A stretch of DNA of 64,000 nt. It comes from Takakia lepidozioides (Eukaryota > Streptophyta > Takakiopsida > Takakiales > Takakiaceae). The stretch spans positions 10,416,001 to 10,480,000 of the forward strand of contig CM060733.1 of assembly GCA_030704615.1 (NCBI GenBank), in the 5' to 3' direction. Below are positions 11,476 through 22,485 of this stretch, piece after piece (the stretch's first letter is position 1; every line of letters begins with the position of its first letter). The notes under the pieces are model-generated. The model was given only the letters and a program-made list of their open reading frames with translations. It ran no database searches and had not been told where the DNA came from. A program made the position numbers and the translations under genes.

Positions 11476-12837
11476 TCATAAGAAAGAGGAACCAAGATGA
11501 ACATTATGAAGTAAGTTATGGGCTATGGCATCTCGCGACTGCAAGCAGGAGCGAGAGGCGGAGCCCAGATCTGCAAGCATATCATCATCTATGATATCAA
11601 ACATAAGCTCTGAATCAAAGTCTTCATTGTGCATTTCACAGACATTGTGCAGCACACAGCATGCCCCCAGAACAGCAGGGAGCAATTGTAGCTTGACCTC
11701 TGTTCTACGCTGCAAGATTCGCCAGCGGCTTTTGAGGCGGCAAAAGGCACCTCTAGCCACTTGCAAGACCTCCATTACCTTCTCATTGAAGGCATGTTGT
11801 GCCCAAGTCAGGTTGTGTTGAACATAGGGAACTAATAGCCAATCTTGTAGCGGATATCCAGGGCCGCCCACTACCCACATCCCTTGCAGACTTCCACTCA
11901 TCCCTCTCTGATACAAGGCTGACTTCTCCAACACCCCCTCATCTGACATAGACCCCGGCCACCCAATGCACACATCGGTGAAGGACCCATGGACGTCCAC
12001 CATGCCTTGCAATGTGATGGAGTAAGAGGTCTTATGATTACGTTCTGTGTGCCGCTTGTTGAAGTAGGCCGCAACATTGATCTTGGGTGCAATTATGGGA
12101 ATATGAGTGGTATAGAGCGCACCCACGACACGACGCATTCCTGAAACACTCTCAAACTCTTCCATTACTGCCTGCAAACGCTCGCCCGCCGGCCATTGCA
12201 CATACTTAGGTAGGAGCACATCGTTGATTGCAGCACAAACCTCAAACACCATCTTGTGACAGGTGGAGATGCCAAGTCCGAAGCGCTTCGACACAAGACG
12301 AAGGGGTTCTCCCGTAGCTAGTCGCCAGATGCACACTGCCACTCTCTGTCTGACAGGAATGGCCGCCCTCAGCATAGTATCTTCCTTCTCCACAGCTCCA
12401 GCAAGCTGCTCACAGATCCTGTCAAATGTGGGGCGAGACATCCGGAATGCTCGATGGAACTCAATGTCTGGGAAACCTGGATGGTTGCATCGCGCCCACC
12501 ATGCCTGTGATCGATTCTTCACCCACAGCCGTCGCTGCACACTCTGCTGGGTGGCGACAGCGGCCCCCAGAGCAGCTGCAGCCACACGCGCACGCCTCAG
12601 ACGACATGTTTCAAGCACATCCAGGTCCGCATACACAGACTGCAATTGCCGATAGTATCTTTGCAGCCATGCCCGCCGGCGCGCATGCTGCTGCTGCCAT
12701 TGGAAGTACGCAAGGGCTTGCCGACGCTCTTCCCGCTGATACTGTCTGTTTTCCTCATCTAGCAACAAGAGCAACAGGAGCTCCCACTTCCAGCTCTTTC
12801 TGATACAACCATCAATTCTAGGCCGCATCATTGCCAC
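11476..12837 (-). CDS. HARBI1/ALP1-like protein, probable domesticated Harbinger transposase
   Basis: A single-exon 453-aa protein of the plant DDE_Tnp_4 (PIF/Harbinger nuclease) family. A basic, Gln/Arg-rich N-terminal coil (about 30-105) precedes a helical region (about 115-215) and the RNase-H-fold nuclease. Visible family blocks are YTTHIPIIAPKINV at 242-255, YFNKRHTERNHKTSYSI, WPGSMSDEGVLEKSALY near 293-309, and a C-terminal LKSRWRILQRRTEVK with GACCVLHNVCEMHNE. Active transposases of this family usually have an Asp in GxxDGTHIPI; here that place is Tyr (LYTTHIPI), so the first metal ligand is missing. From memory, a conserved plant clade (Arabidopsis At4g29780/At5g12010 type) shows the same YTTHIPI change and a similar C terminus. 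The frame is open, and no flanking inverted repeats or TTA-type duplication were noticed, so I call it a host gene. Confidence 0.8.
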   Translation of the reverse strand: MAMMRPRIDGCIRKSWKWELLLLLLLDEENRQYQREERRQALAYFQWQQQHARRRAWLQRYYRQLQSVYADLDVLETCRLRRARVAAAALGAAVATQQSVQRRLWVKNRSQAWWARCNHPGFPDIEFHRAFRMSRPTFDRICEQLAGAVEKEDTMLRAAIPVRQRVAVCIWRLATGEPLRLVSKRFGLGISTCHKMVFEVCAAINDVLLPKYVQWPAGERLQAVMEEFESVSGMRRVVGALYTTHIPIIAPKINVAAYFNKRHTERNHKTSYSITLQGMVDVHGSFTDVCIGWPGSMSDEGVLEKSALYQRGMSGSLQGMWVVGGPGYPLQDWLLVPYVQHNLTWAQHAFNEKVMEVLQVARGAFCRLKSRWRILQRRTEVKLQLLPAVLGACCVLHNVCEMHNEDFDSELMFDIIDDDMLADLGSASRSCLQSRDAIAHNLLHNVHLGSSFL

Positions 12838-13031
12838 TCATGACCTCTCTCCTTTTCCGGACACTCAGCGTCAGAGAAGGCGATGGACAAATCGATCCTG
12901 CCGCAACCACCCCTCTCTCGGCAATACCCAACTCGGGGCTACTCAGATCGTTAGGCGGGTAGTGCAAGCAAAAGGCTTTTCAAACTCCTTTTGTCCTAGT
13001 GCCCCGTTCTTCATTCCTTCTCCCTCTTTTC

Positions 13032-13053
13032 CTCTCTCTCTCTCTCTCTCTTT
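13032..13053. repeat. CT microsatellite
   Basis: A (CT)n tract about 200 bp upstream of the HARBI1-like start codon. Read on that gene's strand it is a GA tract, a common plant 5'-flank feature. Confidence 0.85.
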
Positions 13054-14935
13054 CTTTTCAGACTGGTGAGTAAAGAGTACCTGTGATTATTGTAGCATGA
13101 AAGTTCTCCTCTCAGTTCTTCCAGCAAAGACTGTCCAACCTGAAATTCTGCAATAGCGCCACTGCTGCTGATCACCAGTGATTCCAGACTAGTCGTAGTA
13201 GGAACATAAACGACAGGAAAGTAGGTCAGGATTTAGCTGCCATAGCCGAAGTGGGGCCCACCATTCCAGAGCATGGCAATGCGAGAAGCATGAACCCTGA
13301 CATCATCGGAAGCGGATTCCCGGAAGTTGCGAGCATTCGTATGCGGACGAGAAGCCCGGCACCTAATTGTACATGAATATCGTAAACCAGAAAGCAGAAA
13401 TAGGTAGATCGGATGGTACATCCAAGAAACCTTCTGATTTTAGAGTCTAATGATTAGGGCTATTCAATGTCGTGGCCAGAGTACATCTGCAACAACCCAC
13501 ATGCGAGCTTCAGTCCTCCGCTCGTTCGTATACACATATCTGGCAGTAGGACCCAAAACCATCCGATTGGCGTACCGGATGGAGGACTCGAGCTCGCAGG
13601 TGGGTTGAACCATAAGTATGGAAGAACAACAAGTTCTGGTCGCTATGCTCACGGTGCTGGAATTGGAACCCACGAACTTGCCTTCTTGTTGTAGGCCGGA
13701 GCAAACTGACGATGCTGCTGCTTGTGAGATGGCCTCCCAAGCAAGCAATACAGATTCTTGTTGTAGTCAATCAAGGCAGTGGAGAAGCAGATGTCTACAG
13801 GCAGTTGTTGGTGGGCTTGCAGCCTTCACAACTTGTCAACCTCCCTATTCAATCAGGAGGGAACCATTTGTCCAGAGTCCAGACGTCCAGACCCCTGTCC
13901 AGTTTATTTCTCCCGCCCATGTCTGAGCACGTTAGATCTTCCTAACAATCGAAGAATAGAGCAGCTTTTCTTGCGACGGTCCACATGGCCTTTAGGTAAG
14001 TGGAACTTTTGCCTGCATGTTTATCATTCCGATGCACTGTTAGTATAAAGTTACTTGAGTTTGTGTTTAGATTTATGTTGGTTGACTGAAACAACATGCA
14101 CCCTACTTTTGCCTTGTGGGCTTCATACATTCTGGGGCATCGCATTGTTATTGACATGTTACTGCTACAGTTGCAGGCAACCATCCTGAAGTCAATGCCA
14201 CTGACGACATCAAGATGCATGAGAGCATTCTCTCCTTCTCAGCGCTAGGGTGGCTCCTGCTCTGCTGCACAACAACTGAGGATAGCATAAATTGTGACTG
14301 GCAATACTAGCACTCACAGTATCTCTCCTCCTTTTATGAATCATAAGCAAGCAAGAATGTTTACAAAAGTATACATACAAGAGGTGACTTCTAACAGTTG
14401 AAGCATCATGTGGTTTGAGAGCTTTTGGCGCTGGTCTGAAATGTGCCTGCCATTTCCATCCATCCTGCTTCTCTCGGAAGACCCAACCATCCACAATACC
14501 TACCCAATGAACCATGGAGTTCACAGATGAATCCTGCCTATTTAGTTGTTCTTCCCTCATGCCCTGCAGAATTATATGTTCACGGAGTTTTCTTCTTCAT
14601 CTCTTCCCTCTGGTCCTCTTCCTCTGTCGGCCTGAACAAAGTACAGATAGTGTGGGATGTAGAGGAGTAGCCCAAGGGATGTCTACTAGATGCTGCTAAA
14701 TTCACGTACAATACTCTATGCCAACTATGTGTTGATTGGAAGAAGCACTCAGTGCATTACTAGAAGTTGATGTCCAGTTCTGCTTTCCCATCCGCTGCAG
14801 CAGAAGTATGGGTTCCCCGAGATCAGGAGTAGGGAATTCACCAACTTCTTTCGTTATCAGATCGGTTTTAGGGCCTTAGAGAGTGTCAAGCTGGTGAGAT
14901 GAGGCATTGTCTGATCCAGAGTTGATCAAGTTAGG

Positions 14936-15038
14936 AGTTTAGGGGGGGTTTTAATCTTTCCCCCTCGATAAATTAGGGGTTTAGGGTTCCTAGGGTTTCC
15001 TGTTTTTGGATTAGGAACCTTATAACTCTAGGGTTGCA
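14936..15038. repeat. Patch of telomere-like TTTAGGG / TAGGGTTT motifs
   Basis: GAGTTTAGGGGGG, then GGGGTTTAGGGTTCCTAGGG followed by TTT, then CTCTAGGGTTGC occur within about 100 bp. The plant telomere unit is TTTAGGG, and its reverse (AAACCCTA, the telo box) is a common promoter motif. It is too degenerate to be a telomeric array. Confidence 0.4.
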
Positions 15039-15744
15039 GGAAGATTTGGCATGTTTTTTTGTGTGCTGCTGCATACAGTTCAGAGTATGCTAGTGCTGCA
15101 AACGATGTACAGCTACTGAAAGAGCTCCGCTTCAGTCCTGAGTTACGGACTTACATGTGATCTGGGAGTTGCGCGGCAGCTGATTTTGTATTCATTTGCC
15201 AGAACTTGCACCTTGCATTTCACCGCCGCCATGATCTTATCCCTTCAGCATCCCCAGATCATTTTAGTTATCCAGCAAGCAATAAAAGCTTAGCGCCTCA
15301 ACTTGTTGATACCATGTGACCAGAATAATAAGGTCAACAAAGCAATACATTCTCACAATTATTCTATGCTACTTCAACCAATTATGATAGATGGCTTGCA
15401 TCCCATGAGCATGAGGAGAATGCAAGAGAAGCAGGTTTAAGGAGGCAACATGAGGAAGTAAAGCCTGGGGGAAAGCGGTTTGCCGCTCTTGAAGATGCAC
15501 AAGCACAGGAAAACAGACAGCTCAAGGACAAATGTCTCCATCCCCCAAGTGGAGTCAGCATGTAAAGATTACATGGAGCTGCCAGAGTATAAAGAGTCTG
15601 GGGTGGTGTATGAGCATGTCAGTTTGAGCAGTGTTGGAGCAATTGTGTGTGGGTTCTGCAGGCACACAATATTCCAGTATAATAACTCTAAGAAGTGAAC
15701 TTGAGAAGTTTGTCAACATGGGCTGCTTCCAGCTCTTCTACTCT

Positions 15745-15777
15745 GGAGAGAGGAGAGAGAGAGAGAGAGAGAGAGAG
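15745..15777. repeat. GA microsatellite
   Basis: An uninterrupted (GA)n run after a slightly imperfect GGAGAGAGGAGA start. No gene is attached to it with confidence. Confidence 0.85.
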
Positions 15778-16422
15778 CAAAGGATGTGATTAGAGAGTAG
15801 ATTCATACCAACTACCACTCAACCAGGGACTGGAGTTTCCTGAGAGTGGGGTATGGCCTTCACCAGGGGAAATTGTAACTTGACCTTCAAAGAGTAAAGT
15901 TTGTGCTTCTTTAAAGTGAATTGTCACCTCCACGAGTTTGACAGCATATACGCCTTTCTTGGATATTTTTTCAACTGACAAGACTACACTGAAAACCCCA
16001 TTCAGGTTCATGATTGTATGTTTGACGTGGCCCTCAAATCATATAAGTTCACTCTGAAAGGGCTTGATTTCATTGAGTGCAACTTGTTTGAGGTGTAGTT
16101 TGTGGCGATTGTTACTGCAGTTTCCAAACATGCAGGTGGGTCTTGCTAATGAAAATTGCATACTGAATTAGTAGTTGTCAGGCGCTTCAGTGGTATGTCA
16201 CTTCTGTTCTGAACTGCGCAAGGTATCAACTATCAACATCCTCAGTAAACTCCACAATACATCAGACGGAGTATTGTAATGCCCTTGTGGGATTGGTTTT
16301 GGGTTGAACTCATTGAAACACTAAGCTCGAGATCCTTCAGTATCTTGCTACATATGGTGATATTATTGTTAGAGCTGCTATGGTGTGCTGCAATCTTCGC
16401 ATCATGACTCTCAACTATTTCC

Positions 16423-17728
16423 TTAGCTTGTGAGAAACACCTTTCCTCCTCGACCAACTTCCTCCGATTTTTTAATGGCAGTTTTGAAGTCAGCAAGATC
16501 AAACTTTTCTCCTGCAAGAGGCTGAATAATCTTAGCATCCAGGAGCTTGAAGGCCTCGTCACTGAAAGTCTGACGCTTCTCTTCATTGTCCAAGTGATTG
16601 TAGAGAATCCATCCTGTCAGCTGAACTTCCCTCATTAGGTCCATGATGCGTACTGCCGCATTGTAACTTGATAACCCTCCATACACGAGAACCCGACCTC
16701 CGAATCTCACACTTGCACACACCTCCTTGGTGAGCTCCCCAGCAACAGCATCCAGAGCTCCATACGCCAACCTATCCCCTGTGATCTCTTTCACCCTCGC
16801 CACCACATTTTCATCACTGGAGCTAATGACCTCATCTGCACCCAGAGCCTTCAGCTCCTCCTTTTGCTCGCTGCGGCGAACAATGTTGATTGTCTTGATG
16901 CCCCAGTGCTTGGCCAGTTGTATCACCTGCCTGCCAAGCACAGAACCAGCAGCAGTTTGCAACACGTACTCCCCTTTAGGAACAGCAAGATCGTGCAGCA
17001 TTCCGTAGACCGTCCACGGATTGATCACAAACTGGGCAGCCGTCTCATCTGGGATTGAGTCTGGGACCGGCCATACCATTTCCTGTCTAACAGAAACGTA
17101 CTGCTGCCATGATCCCTCTCCCTCCCTCACGATTTCCCACATGAAGGGCACCACTCTTTGCCCGGGCTTCACCTTCGTCACTCCCTCCCCGACCTACACG
17201 TCCAAAACCGGAACAGAATTTAATATGATCGGTGCAAAAGAGTGTACAAATCTTCCAAATTCTGAAGGTAGTCATGCATAGATGCATCTGAACAAGGACC
17301 GAAAAGGAGATTTGGCAATAGCAACGAGACATACAAATCAGGCGAATACCTAGACCGATCATAATGGGGGATAATACCAAGTAGAGGGAGATGTTCAGTA
17401 GAAGCTTGCATCGCTTGCCCTCAGAGAAGATACCCGGATGTCTTCTGGTGAAGCCTTAAGGTGTCTAAACCAATCCATCTCAATTGGACATGATGCTTAC
17501 CGCATGGACAACGCCGACGCCTTCAGAGCCTGGAGTCGTGGACGCATTCAACTTTCGTATGACCCTCCCTGTCCGAATGCTGATAAGGTCTGTGGGATTG
17601 ATAGGGCGCAATGTGATATGCACCACCACCTGCCCTGCCTCGGCCCGGGGCAATGCCTTCGTGACTAATGTCAGCGCTCCCTCGGGATCATTCTCATTGA
17701 AGCTTTCCTGTACAACAGCTCTGGACAT
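16423..17728 (-). CDS. MDR-family NADPH-dependent reductase (enoyl/quinone reductase-like), intact copy
   Basis: Two exons, 17501-17728 and 16423-17193, joined in phase (…VHA / VGEGV…) across a GTAAGC…AG intron, giving 332 aa. It has the layout of medium-chain dehydrogenase/reductase proteins lacking the catalytic zinc: an N-terminal GroES-like domain (AGQVVVHITLRPINPTDLI, then TPGSEGVGVVHA) and a Rossmann NADP domain (LQTAAGSVLGRQVIQLAKHW, then KALGADEVI and GGRVLVYGGL). It most resembles mitochondrial enoyl-thioester reductase (MECR/ETR1) and quinone oxidoreductase-like proteins; the substrate cannot be told from sequence. No transit peptide is obvious, so it is probably cytosolic. It forms a divergent pair with the paralogue at 18401, which has the same intron position. 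A TATAAG box lies on its strand at 17837-17842. Confidence 0.8.
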
Positions 17729-18400
17729 CGTGTCTTCTTTCTTGCACAGAGGTAGAGTTGCTCAAAACAGCAGCGCCCGGGAATTGAAGAAACCCAAACG
17801 TTAGCTATTGAATCTCCCAAAGCCCAAGGTAGACCACTTATAGGCAGATCAGCAGCGAGTTGCTATTGCATAACCGGCCGCCCTCAAGGATTCCTTAGCC
17901 TGGAAATCAACGTGGACAATAACCTCAAAATCGAATTGCCCTCCGCTGTTTCGCTGGAACGTTCCTGTGGATGATCTACATGCTTTGCTTACATAGAGGT
18001 GCAGTGTACTTGGTCAAGAGGTGGATGATCCACCCTGCTCCTTCGGCAACGTGTCCGAGGAAGCTTACGAGGCTCGAGCAGCTTACATCCAGTCAGCGCA
18101 GAAGGTGGTCCCAGAGGTCGTCCGTGGCAGCACAGTGCACTTTATACTTCAGTATAAAGTGTGCGAGCTTGACTGCTAAACATCTGACTGCATCTGGGTT
18201 GAAGTTCACATCGCTTCGATCGAGGCCAAGGAACGGGTAAGGATCCCACAATTGTGTAGTGAGCAACTCGCTGCTGATCTAGTTTAAAGAGCTGTTTAGT
18301 GGCTTATAAAATCTTGGCGAGATTCCTCGACCACATCTAGTTTGTGAAATCCGGGTTCCCTGCTGTGCAAAGCACATTGATTCTGAGGAAAGAAGGCAAG
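17729..18400. promoter_or_regulatory. Shared divergent promoter region with mirrored elements
   Basis: A 19-bp sequence, AGCAACTCGCTGCTGATCT, occurs at 18262-18280 on plus and as its exact reverse complement at 17846-17864. On each side it is followed, toward the gene, by a TATA-like box: TATAAA at 18305-18310 (+) and TATAAG at 17837-17842 (-). The mirrored order shows that the duplication included the core promoter. The mirror axis is near 18063. Confidence 0.7.
18139..18160. other. Short perfect hairpin between the divergent genes
   Basis: ACTTTATAC (18139-18147), loop TTCA, GTATAAAGT (18152-18160): a 9-bp perfect stem, extendable by one more pair. It is not at the mirror axis. Function unknown. 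Confidence 0.6.
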
Positions 18401-19679
18401 ATGTCCAGGGCAATTGTACTGGAAAGCTTGAATGAGAGTACTGTCAATCCTGTGGCGTCACTGAAATTAGTCACAAAGGCATTGCCCCAGGCCGCCGAGC
18501 CAGGGCAGGTGGTGGTGCATATCACACTGCGCCCCATTAATCCCACTGACCTTCTTACCATCCGGACAGGACGATATTCAGGGCGAGCGGTTCGAACGTT
18601 GAATGGGCCCCCAACTCCAGGCTCTGAAGGCTTCGGGATTGTCCATGCGGTAAGCACAATGTCTCTTTGAAATGTACTGCATCAATGCGTGCTCTTCTTT
18701 ATCCTTAGCTTGTGGTTCCATTGCCATGCAGCCATTCAAAGGTCTACATATGAGTATGTGTTGGTCTGTCACAAGTGCTCTCCGTCTGGGTGACGTCTTT
18801 CTTTACTTTCATGTAGCGATGTGTGCACATACCCTTCTGTAAGGTAGGAGTGGCAACATCATGTTCTCAGGAGTAAATGGTTTAATGCAGGTCGGGGAGG
18901 GAGTGACGAAGGTGAAGCCCGGGCAAAGAGTGGTGCCCTTATTGTACTGGGGATCCGCGAGGGAGGGAGAGGGATCATGGCAGGAGTACGTTTCTGTGAG
19001 ACAAGAGATGGTATGGCCAGTCCAGCTCCATCTCAGATGAGACGCTGCTGCGCAGTTTGTGATCGGTCCGTGGACGGCCTACGGATTGTTGCACGATCTT
19101 GCTGTTCCTAAAGGAGAGTATGTATTGCAAACTGCTGCTGGCTCCGTACTTGGTAGACAGGTGATACAATTGGCCAAGCACTGGGGCATTAAGACCATCA
19201 ACATCGTTCGCCGCAGCGAACAAAAGGAGGAGCTGAAGGCTCTGGGTGCTGATGAGGTCATAAGCTCCAATGATGAAGATGTAGTAGCAAGGGTGAAGGA
19301 GATCACAGGGAACAGGCTTGCGTATGGAGCTCTGGATGCTGTTGGTGGGGAGCTCACCAAGGAGGTGTGTGCAAGTGTGAGATCCGGAGGTCAGGTATTC
19401 GTGTATGGAGTGCTGGCAAGTTACGATGCCGTAGTTGGCATCCTAGACCTGATCAGGCCGGTTCATCTGACAGGATGGAGTATCTTCGGTCACTTTGACA
19501 CTGATGACAAGCCTCAGAGCTTCATTGACACCTTCAGTGACGAGGTCTCCAAGCTGCTGGATGCTAAGATTATTCAGCCTCTTGCAGGAGAAAAGTTCGA
19601 TCTTGCTGATTTCAAAACTGCCATAAGAAGATCCGAGGAAGCTGGTCGAGCTGGAGGAAAGGTGCTTCTCGCAAGCTAA
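18401..19679 (+). pseudogene. MDR-family reductase paralogue with an in-frame TGA
   Basis: An inverted duplicate of the gene at 16423-17728. Exon 1 is 18401-18649 (MSRAIVLESLNES… to …GIVHA) and exon 2 is 18891-19679 (VGEGVTKVKPG… to …VLLAS), with the same intron position and phase. Compared with the intact copy, a 2-base loss before CAGATGAGAC and a 2-base gain after it change the local frame, giving TGA at 19038-19040 in …VQLHLR-stop-DAAAQF…. The rest of the Rossmann domain is open and well conserved (AAGSVLGRQVIQLAKHWG, VRSGGQVFVYG). It may be a recent pseudogene, a gene making a truncated protein, a gene with an unmodelled splice here, or an assembly error. Confidence 0.7.
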
Positions 19680-20616
19680 TTACACAAATCATCAGTCCTC
19701 AGCATCGCATTCTCTCTCTGTCTACTATCACCCTAGTGTTTCACATATTGCAAGCCAGAACGAACCCCACGATAGAGCAATCCAAAGCAAAAAAAAAGGA
19801 GGACTTGCACCATATCCACCCTCAACAGGAGTAACACCATAGCAGGCATACTCTCTCCGTTGTTCTCAGGATTCTTTCTTTTCTTTCTTTTGGTTTCTAA
19901 GGAAACACCAGCCCACTGGGCCTACCTTGAGGGGGAAAATATGCCCCCTTTTAGGACCAGGACATACTTGTGTATAATTCTCTATAAATCCCAAATGATG
20001 TAAACCTGTAGAGCGTTATTTACATGAAACGTGAGGTATTTGGACATATGATAGAAAAACCCCAAAACCTGGGAAAGAACAAGGAAGGGAGGGAAGGGAA
20101 GCAAGCTAAACTAAACTATTCTCTGTCATCCCAACCTACTTACTTGAAGTACAAATGAGGTGACTGTATACTAAAAGCTAACTATCATTTTTAATATTTT
20201 TTGAAAATCGGAAGGTAGTAACTAGAAATCCTTGGGTGTCCGGCAAAGCTTCCACATTTTGTTTTTTACACCACAATCATAGGATTACCGGGCCATTGTT
20301 TCAATGACAGTTTTCTCAGCATACTTTTAGAAGTCATGGTGTTGGGGAAGCCTTCGTTGCTGCAGATGAATCTCTGCATATGTAGGCTATATATATATAT
20401 GTTTGGTTTTCTGAAGACCTTTTTTTTTTCTCTATTTTTTTAAGGAGAAAGGGGATGGTGGCTCTTTTGATCAAATTAAATAAGAAAAAAGTTCACAGGA
20501 GGTGGAAAAAGGTTGGTTGTGGGCGGCTTAATTAGTAGTATAAGATTTGTAGACCAACTTCAGCATGTCATAGGATTAAACAACATTTCTTTGACATATG
20601 TTGTACTTATCGTTGA
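19680..20616. other. No gene seen between the MDR pair and the MULE
   Basis: AT-rich sequence with a short (TA)n tract near 20388-20400 and homopolymer T runs. It contains the 3' flank of the right MDR copy. Nothing else is recognisable. Confidence 0.5.
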
Positions 20617-20625
20617 AGATGTAAT
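20617..20625 (+). repeat. MULE target-site duplication, left
   Basis: AGATGTAAT, paired with AGCTGTAAT at 36970-36978. Eight of nine bases match. Confidence 0.7.
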
Positions 20626-20906
20626 GCCTCTCATTTTACAATAATAGGGTCATGTATGCAAGTGTGCGAGAAGGACGGGGGCCCCATTGGACGAGGGAGC
20701 GCGCCCCCACCAGGCCGCGGTCGCCCACACCCGCGAGGCTGCCCCGCCCGGGGCCGTCCACTGGCCGCTCCGCGTGCTGGCCGTCTGCTGTCCTGCTGGG
20801 CTAGTCCGCTCCCACTAGTCTGCATGTCCGCTAGTCCGCCCACCCGCAAGATCTAGGCCGTCCAGGACAAATCCCATCGCAGCCCTCCAATTTAGGGCCT
20901 TATCTC
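20626..20906 (+). repeat. Left MULE terminal inverted repeat
   Basis: A 281-bp, GC-rich terminal repeat ending in AGGGCCTTATCTC. The inner half has CTAGTCCGCTCCCACTAGTC followed by TGC and GCTAGTCCGCC, so it is built partly from a short CTAGTCYGC motif. It aligns over its length, with indels, to the reverse complement of 36627-36969. Confidence 0.88.
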
Positions 20907-21028
20907 TGCCGCCTGCCATCTGCCACCAGCTGTAATCGTGGGTCCTGTTTCTCCATGCACGTTCTCCATCGTGTCCTGCGGCGCTTTCGTTGCAGGTTCT
21001 GTAGCGTGTGTTCTGCACTGTACAGGGC

Positions 21029-22483
21029 ATGGACGTAGGAGCGGAAGCCTACGACATGCAGCAATTTGAGAGCCGGCTTATACGCCCTCTTCGACAAAGT
21101 TTGCAAATACCAAAACCAGGACCTTTCAACAATAAGGACCTCCATTGGAAGTGTGAAACGCAATATGGGTTAAGGGGGGTGCAAGTGCGTGTTAAAAAGG
21201 CCTATATACCTTGGGATAGAGTTCCAAACTTCGTCCATGGAGAGGAGAGTGTGGAGGACTCCCCCACTCAATATTGGGTACATGTGCACAGTAAAGTGGA
21301 CGCGGAAAGCTCCCAAAGGGAACACCTTCTTGAGCAGTATCATGTGTGCACCATCCTCATTGTGGTTTAGGGATGTCACTGCATTGTTGTTGTGATTTGT
21401 ATTTGTCTCCGACTGTGGCTTCCATAAGTCCATAGGTTGATATTTTGAATTCCACTTGACAGGTATCAATGCTGCTACGGACCTGACGACAAGCGTACGG
21501 TCAATGCAACTGTCGAGGATCCAAAACAAAAGCGTGGAGGTCCGGATGTTGGTGCTGGCACTAAACACCCGCATAAAGGCCCAAGAAGGAAGAAGTCAGA
21601 CTACGGAGAGTCGTACAAGCGCGGGTGCCTTTGTTGTTTCAAAGTGCAGCAATCTTATCTTGCCCCGGACATTTGTGTCCTCACATACTACAACAACATG
21701 GAGCACGTGGATGCCCTAGGGAAACCCTCCTACAGAGTTCAGGAACACACGGGCAGCCTACGCACCCTGCATTAGCGAGGAATTGAAAGCCTGGGTCGTT
21801 GAGTGTTTGTGCCGAGGCCTCACGGTCGCACAAATCATGATGGAACACAAGGTGCACGTCATGAACAACACAGGTTTGGGAGATGCATGGACACGTGCTG
21901 ATTTCCTTCTCGAGCAAGATGTCCGCAACCTGGCTGAGAAACGGGCGTGGCAGACGTTCAAAAAGCATGCCAACGATGCTGACAGCGTCCGCATGTGGAA
22001 AGACCTGAACCCCGCATCAGTCTTCTTCTATCGAGAAGAAACATTGGCACCAATCTTCAAGCATTACGATTTATATTTGACATTCACTATTGGCATTCAA
22101 ACTGAGTGGCAGAAGCAGAGAATGCTTCAATTGGGACATGCGCGTATCGTTGCATGCGATGCAACCTTCGGGACAAATTATAACAAGGTACGATTCATCC
22201 CTCTTACCATTTCTGCAAATCAATTGTTTGTAGGATGTTGCACATTGGAAACAACTGACATAGTGACATAGTGCATCTGAACAATTCCCATTGTACACGT
22301 TGATGGTTTTCGACGAGTGGTTGAACGGTATACCAGTTGCGTACATTATATCCGCCAGGAATAGGACAACAGACCTGGTGTCGTGGATGACAGCCTTGCG
22401 TGACTGACTCCACGCAGATATGCCGATCTGGCGACCCAAAGCCTTCTTTGTCGATGATGCGGCTGCCCGCAAATTGTTTTTGT
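21029..22483 (+). pseudogene. MULE transposase gene, decayed and truncated
   Basis: It starts about 120 bp inside the left terminal repeat. Exon 21029-21336 (MDVGAEAYDMQQF…) joins in phase to 21463 onward. The next part has a Cys/His cluster (GCLCCFKVQQ, CVLTYYNNMEHVDALG) resembling the WRKY/FLYWCH-type DNA-binding fingers of MULE proteins. After a frameshift near 21726-21780 follows the catalytic part: GHARIVACDATFGTNYNK carries the first catalytic Asp, then PLYTLMVFDEWLNGIPVAYI, and, past an in-frame TGA, RPKAFFVDDAAARK with the second Asp. The frame stops at 22483, so the region with the third acidic residue is absent. Frameshift, stop and truncation make it non-functional as it stands. 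Confidence 0.75.
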
Positions 22484-22485
22484 AA

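Larger units (their letters stand above)
12838..16422. other. Intergenic region, no confident gene
   Basis: It holds only short unsupported open frames. It includes the 5' flank of the HARBI1-like gene, simple repeats, and a telomere-motif-like patch listed separately. A minus-strand frame at 15790-16011 has protein-like composition but no recognisable domain. Confidence 0.4.

Noticed and set aside
20631-20856. Pro/Arg/Gly-rich frames in the MULE ends, also at 36715-36943
   Set aside because: They arise from the GC-rich terminal repeats, which are non-coding.
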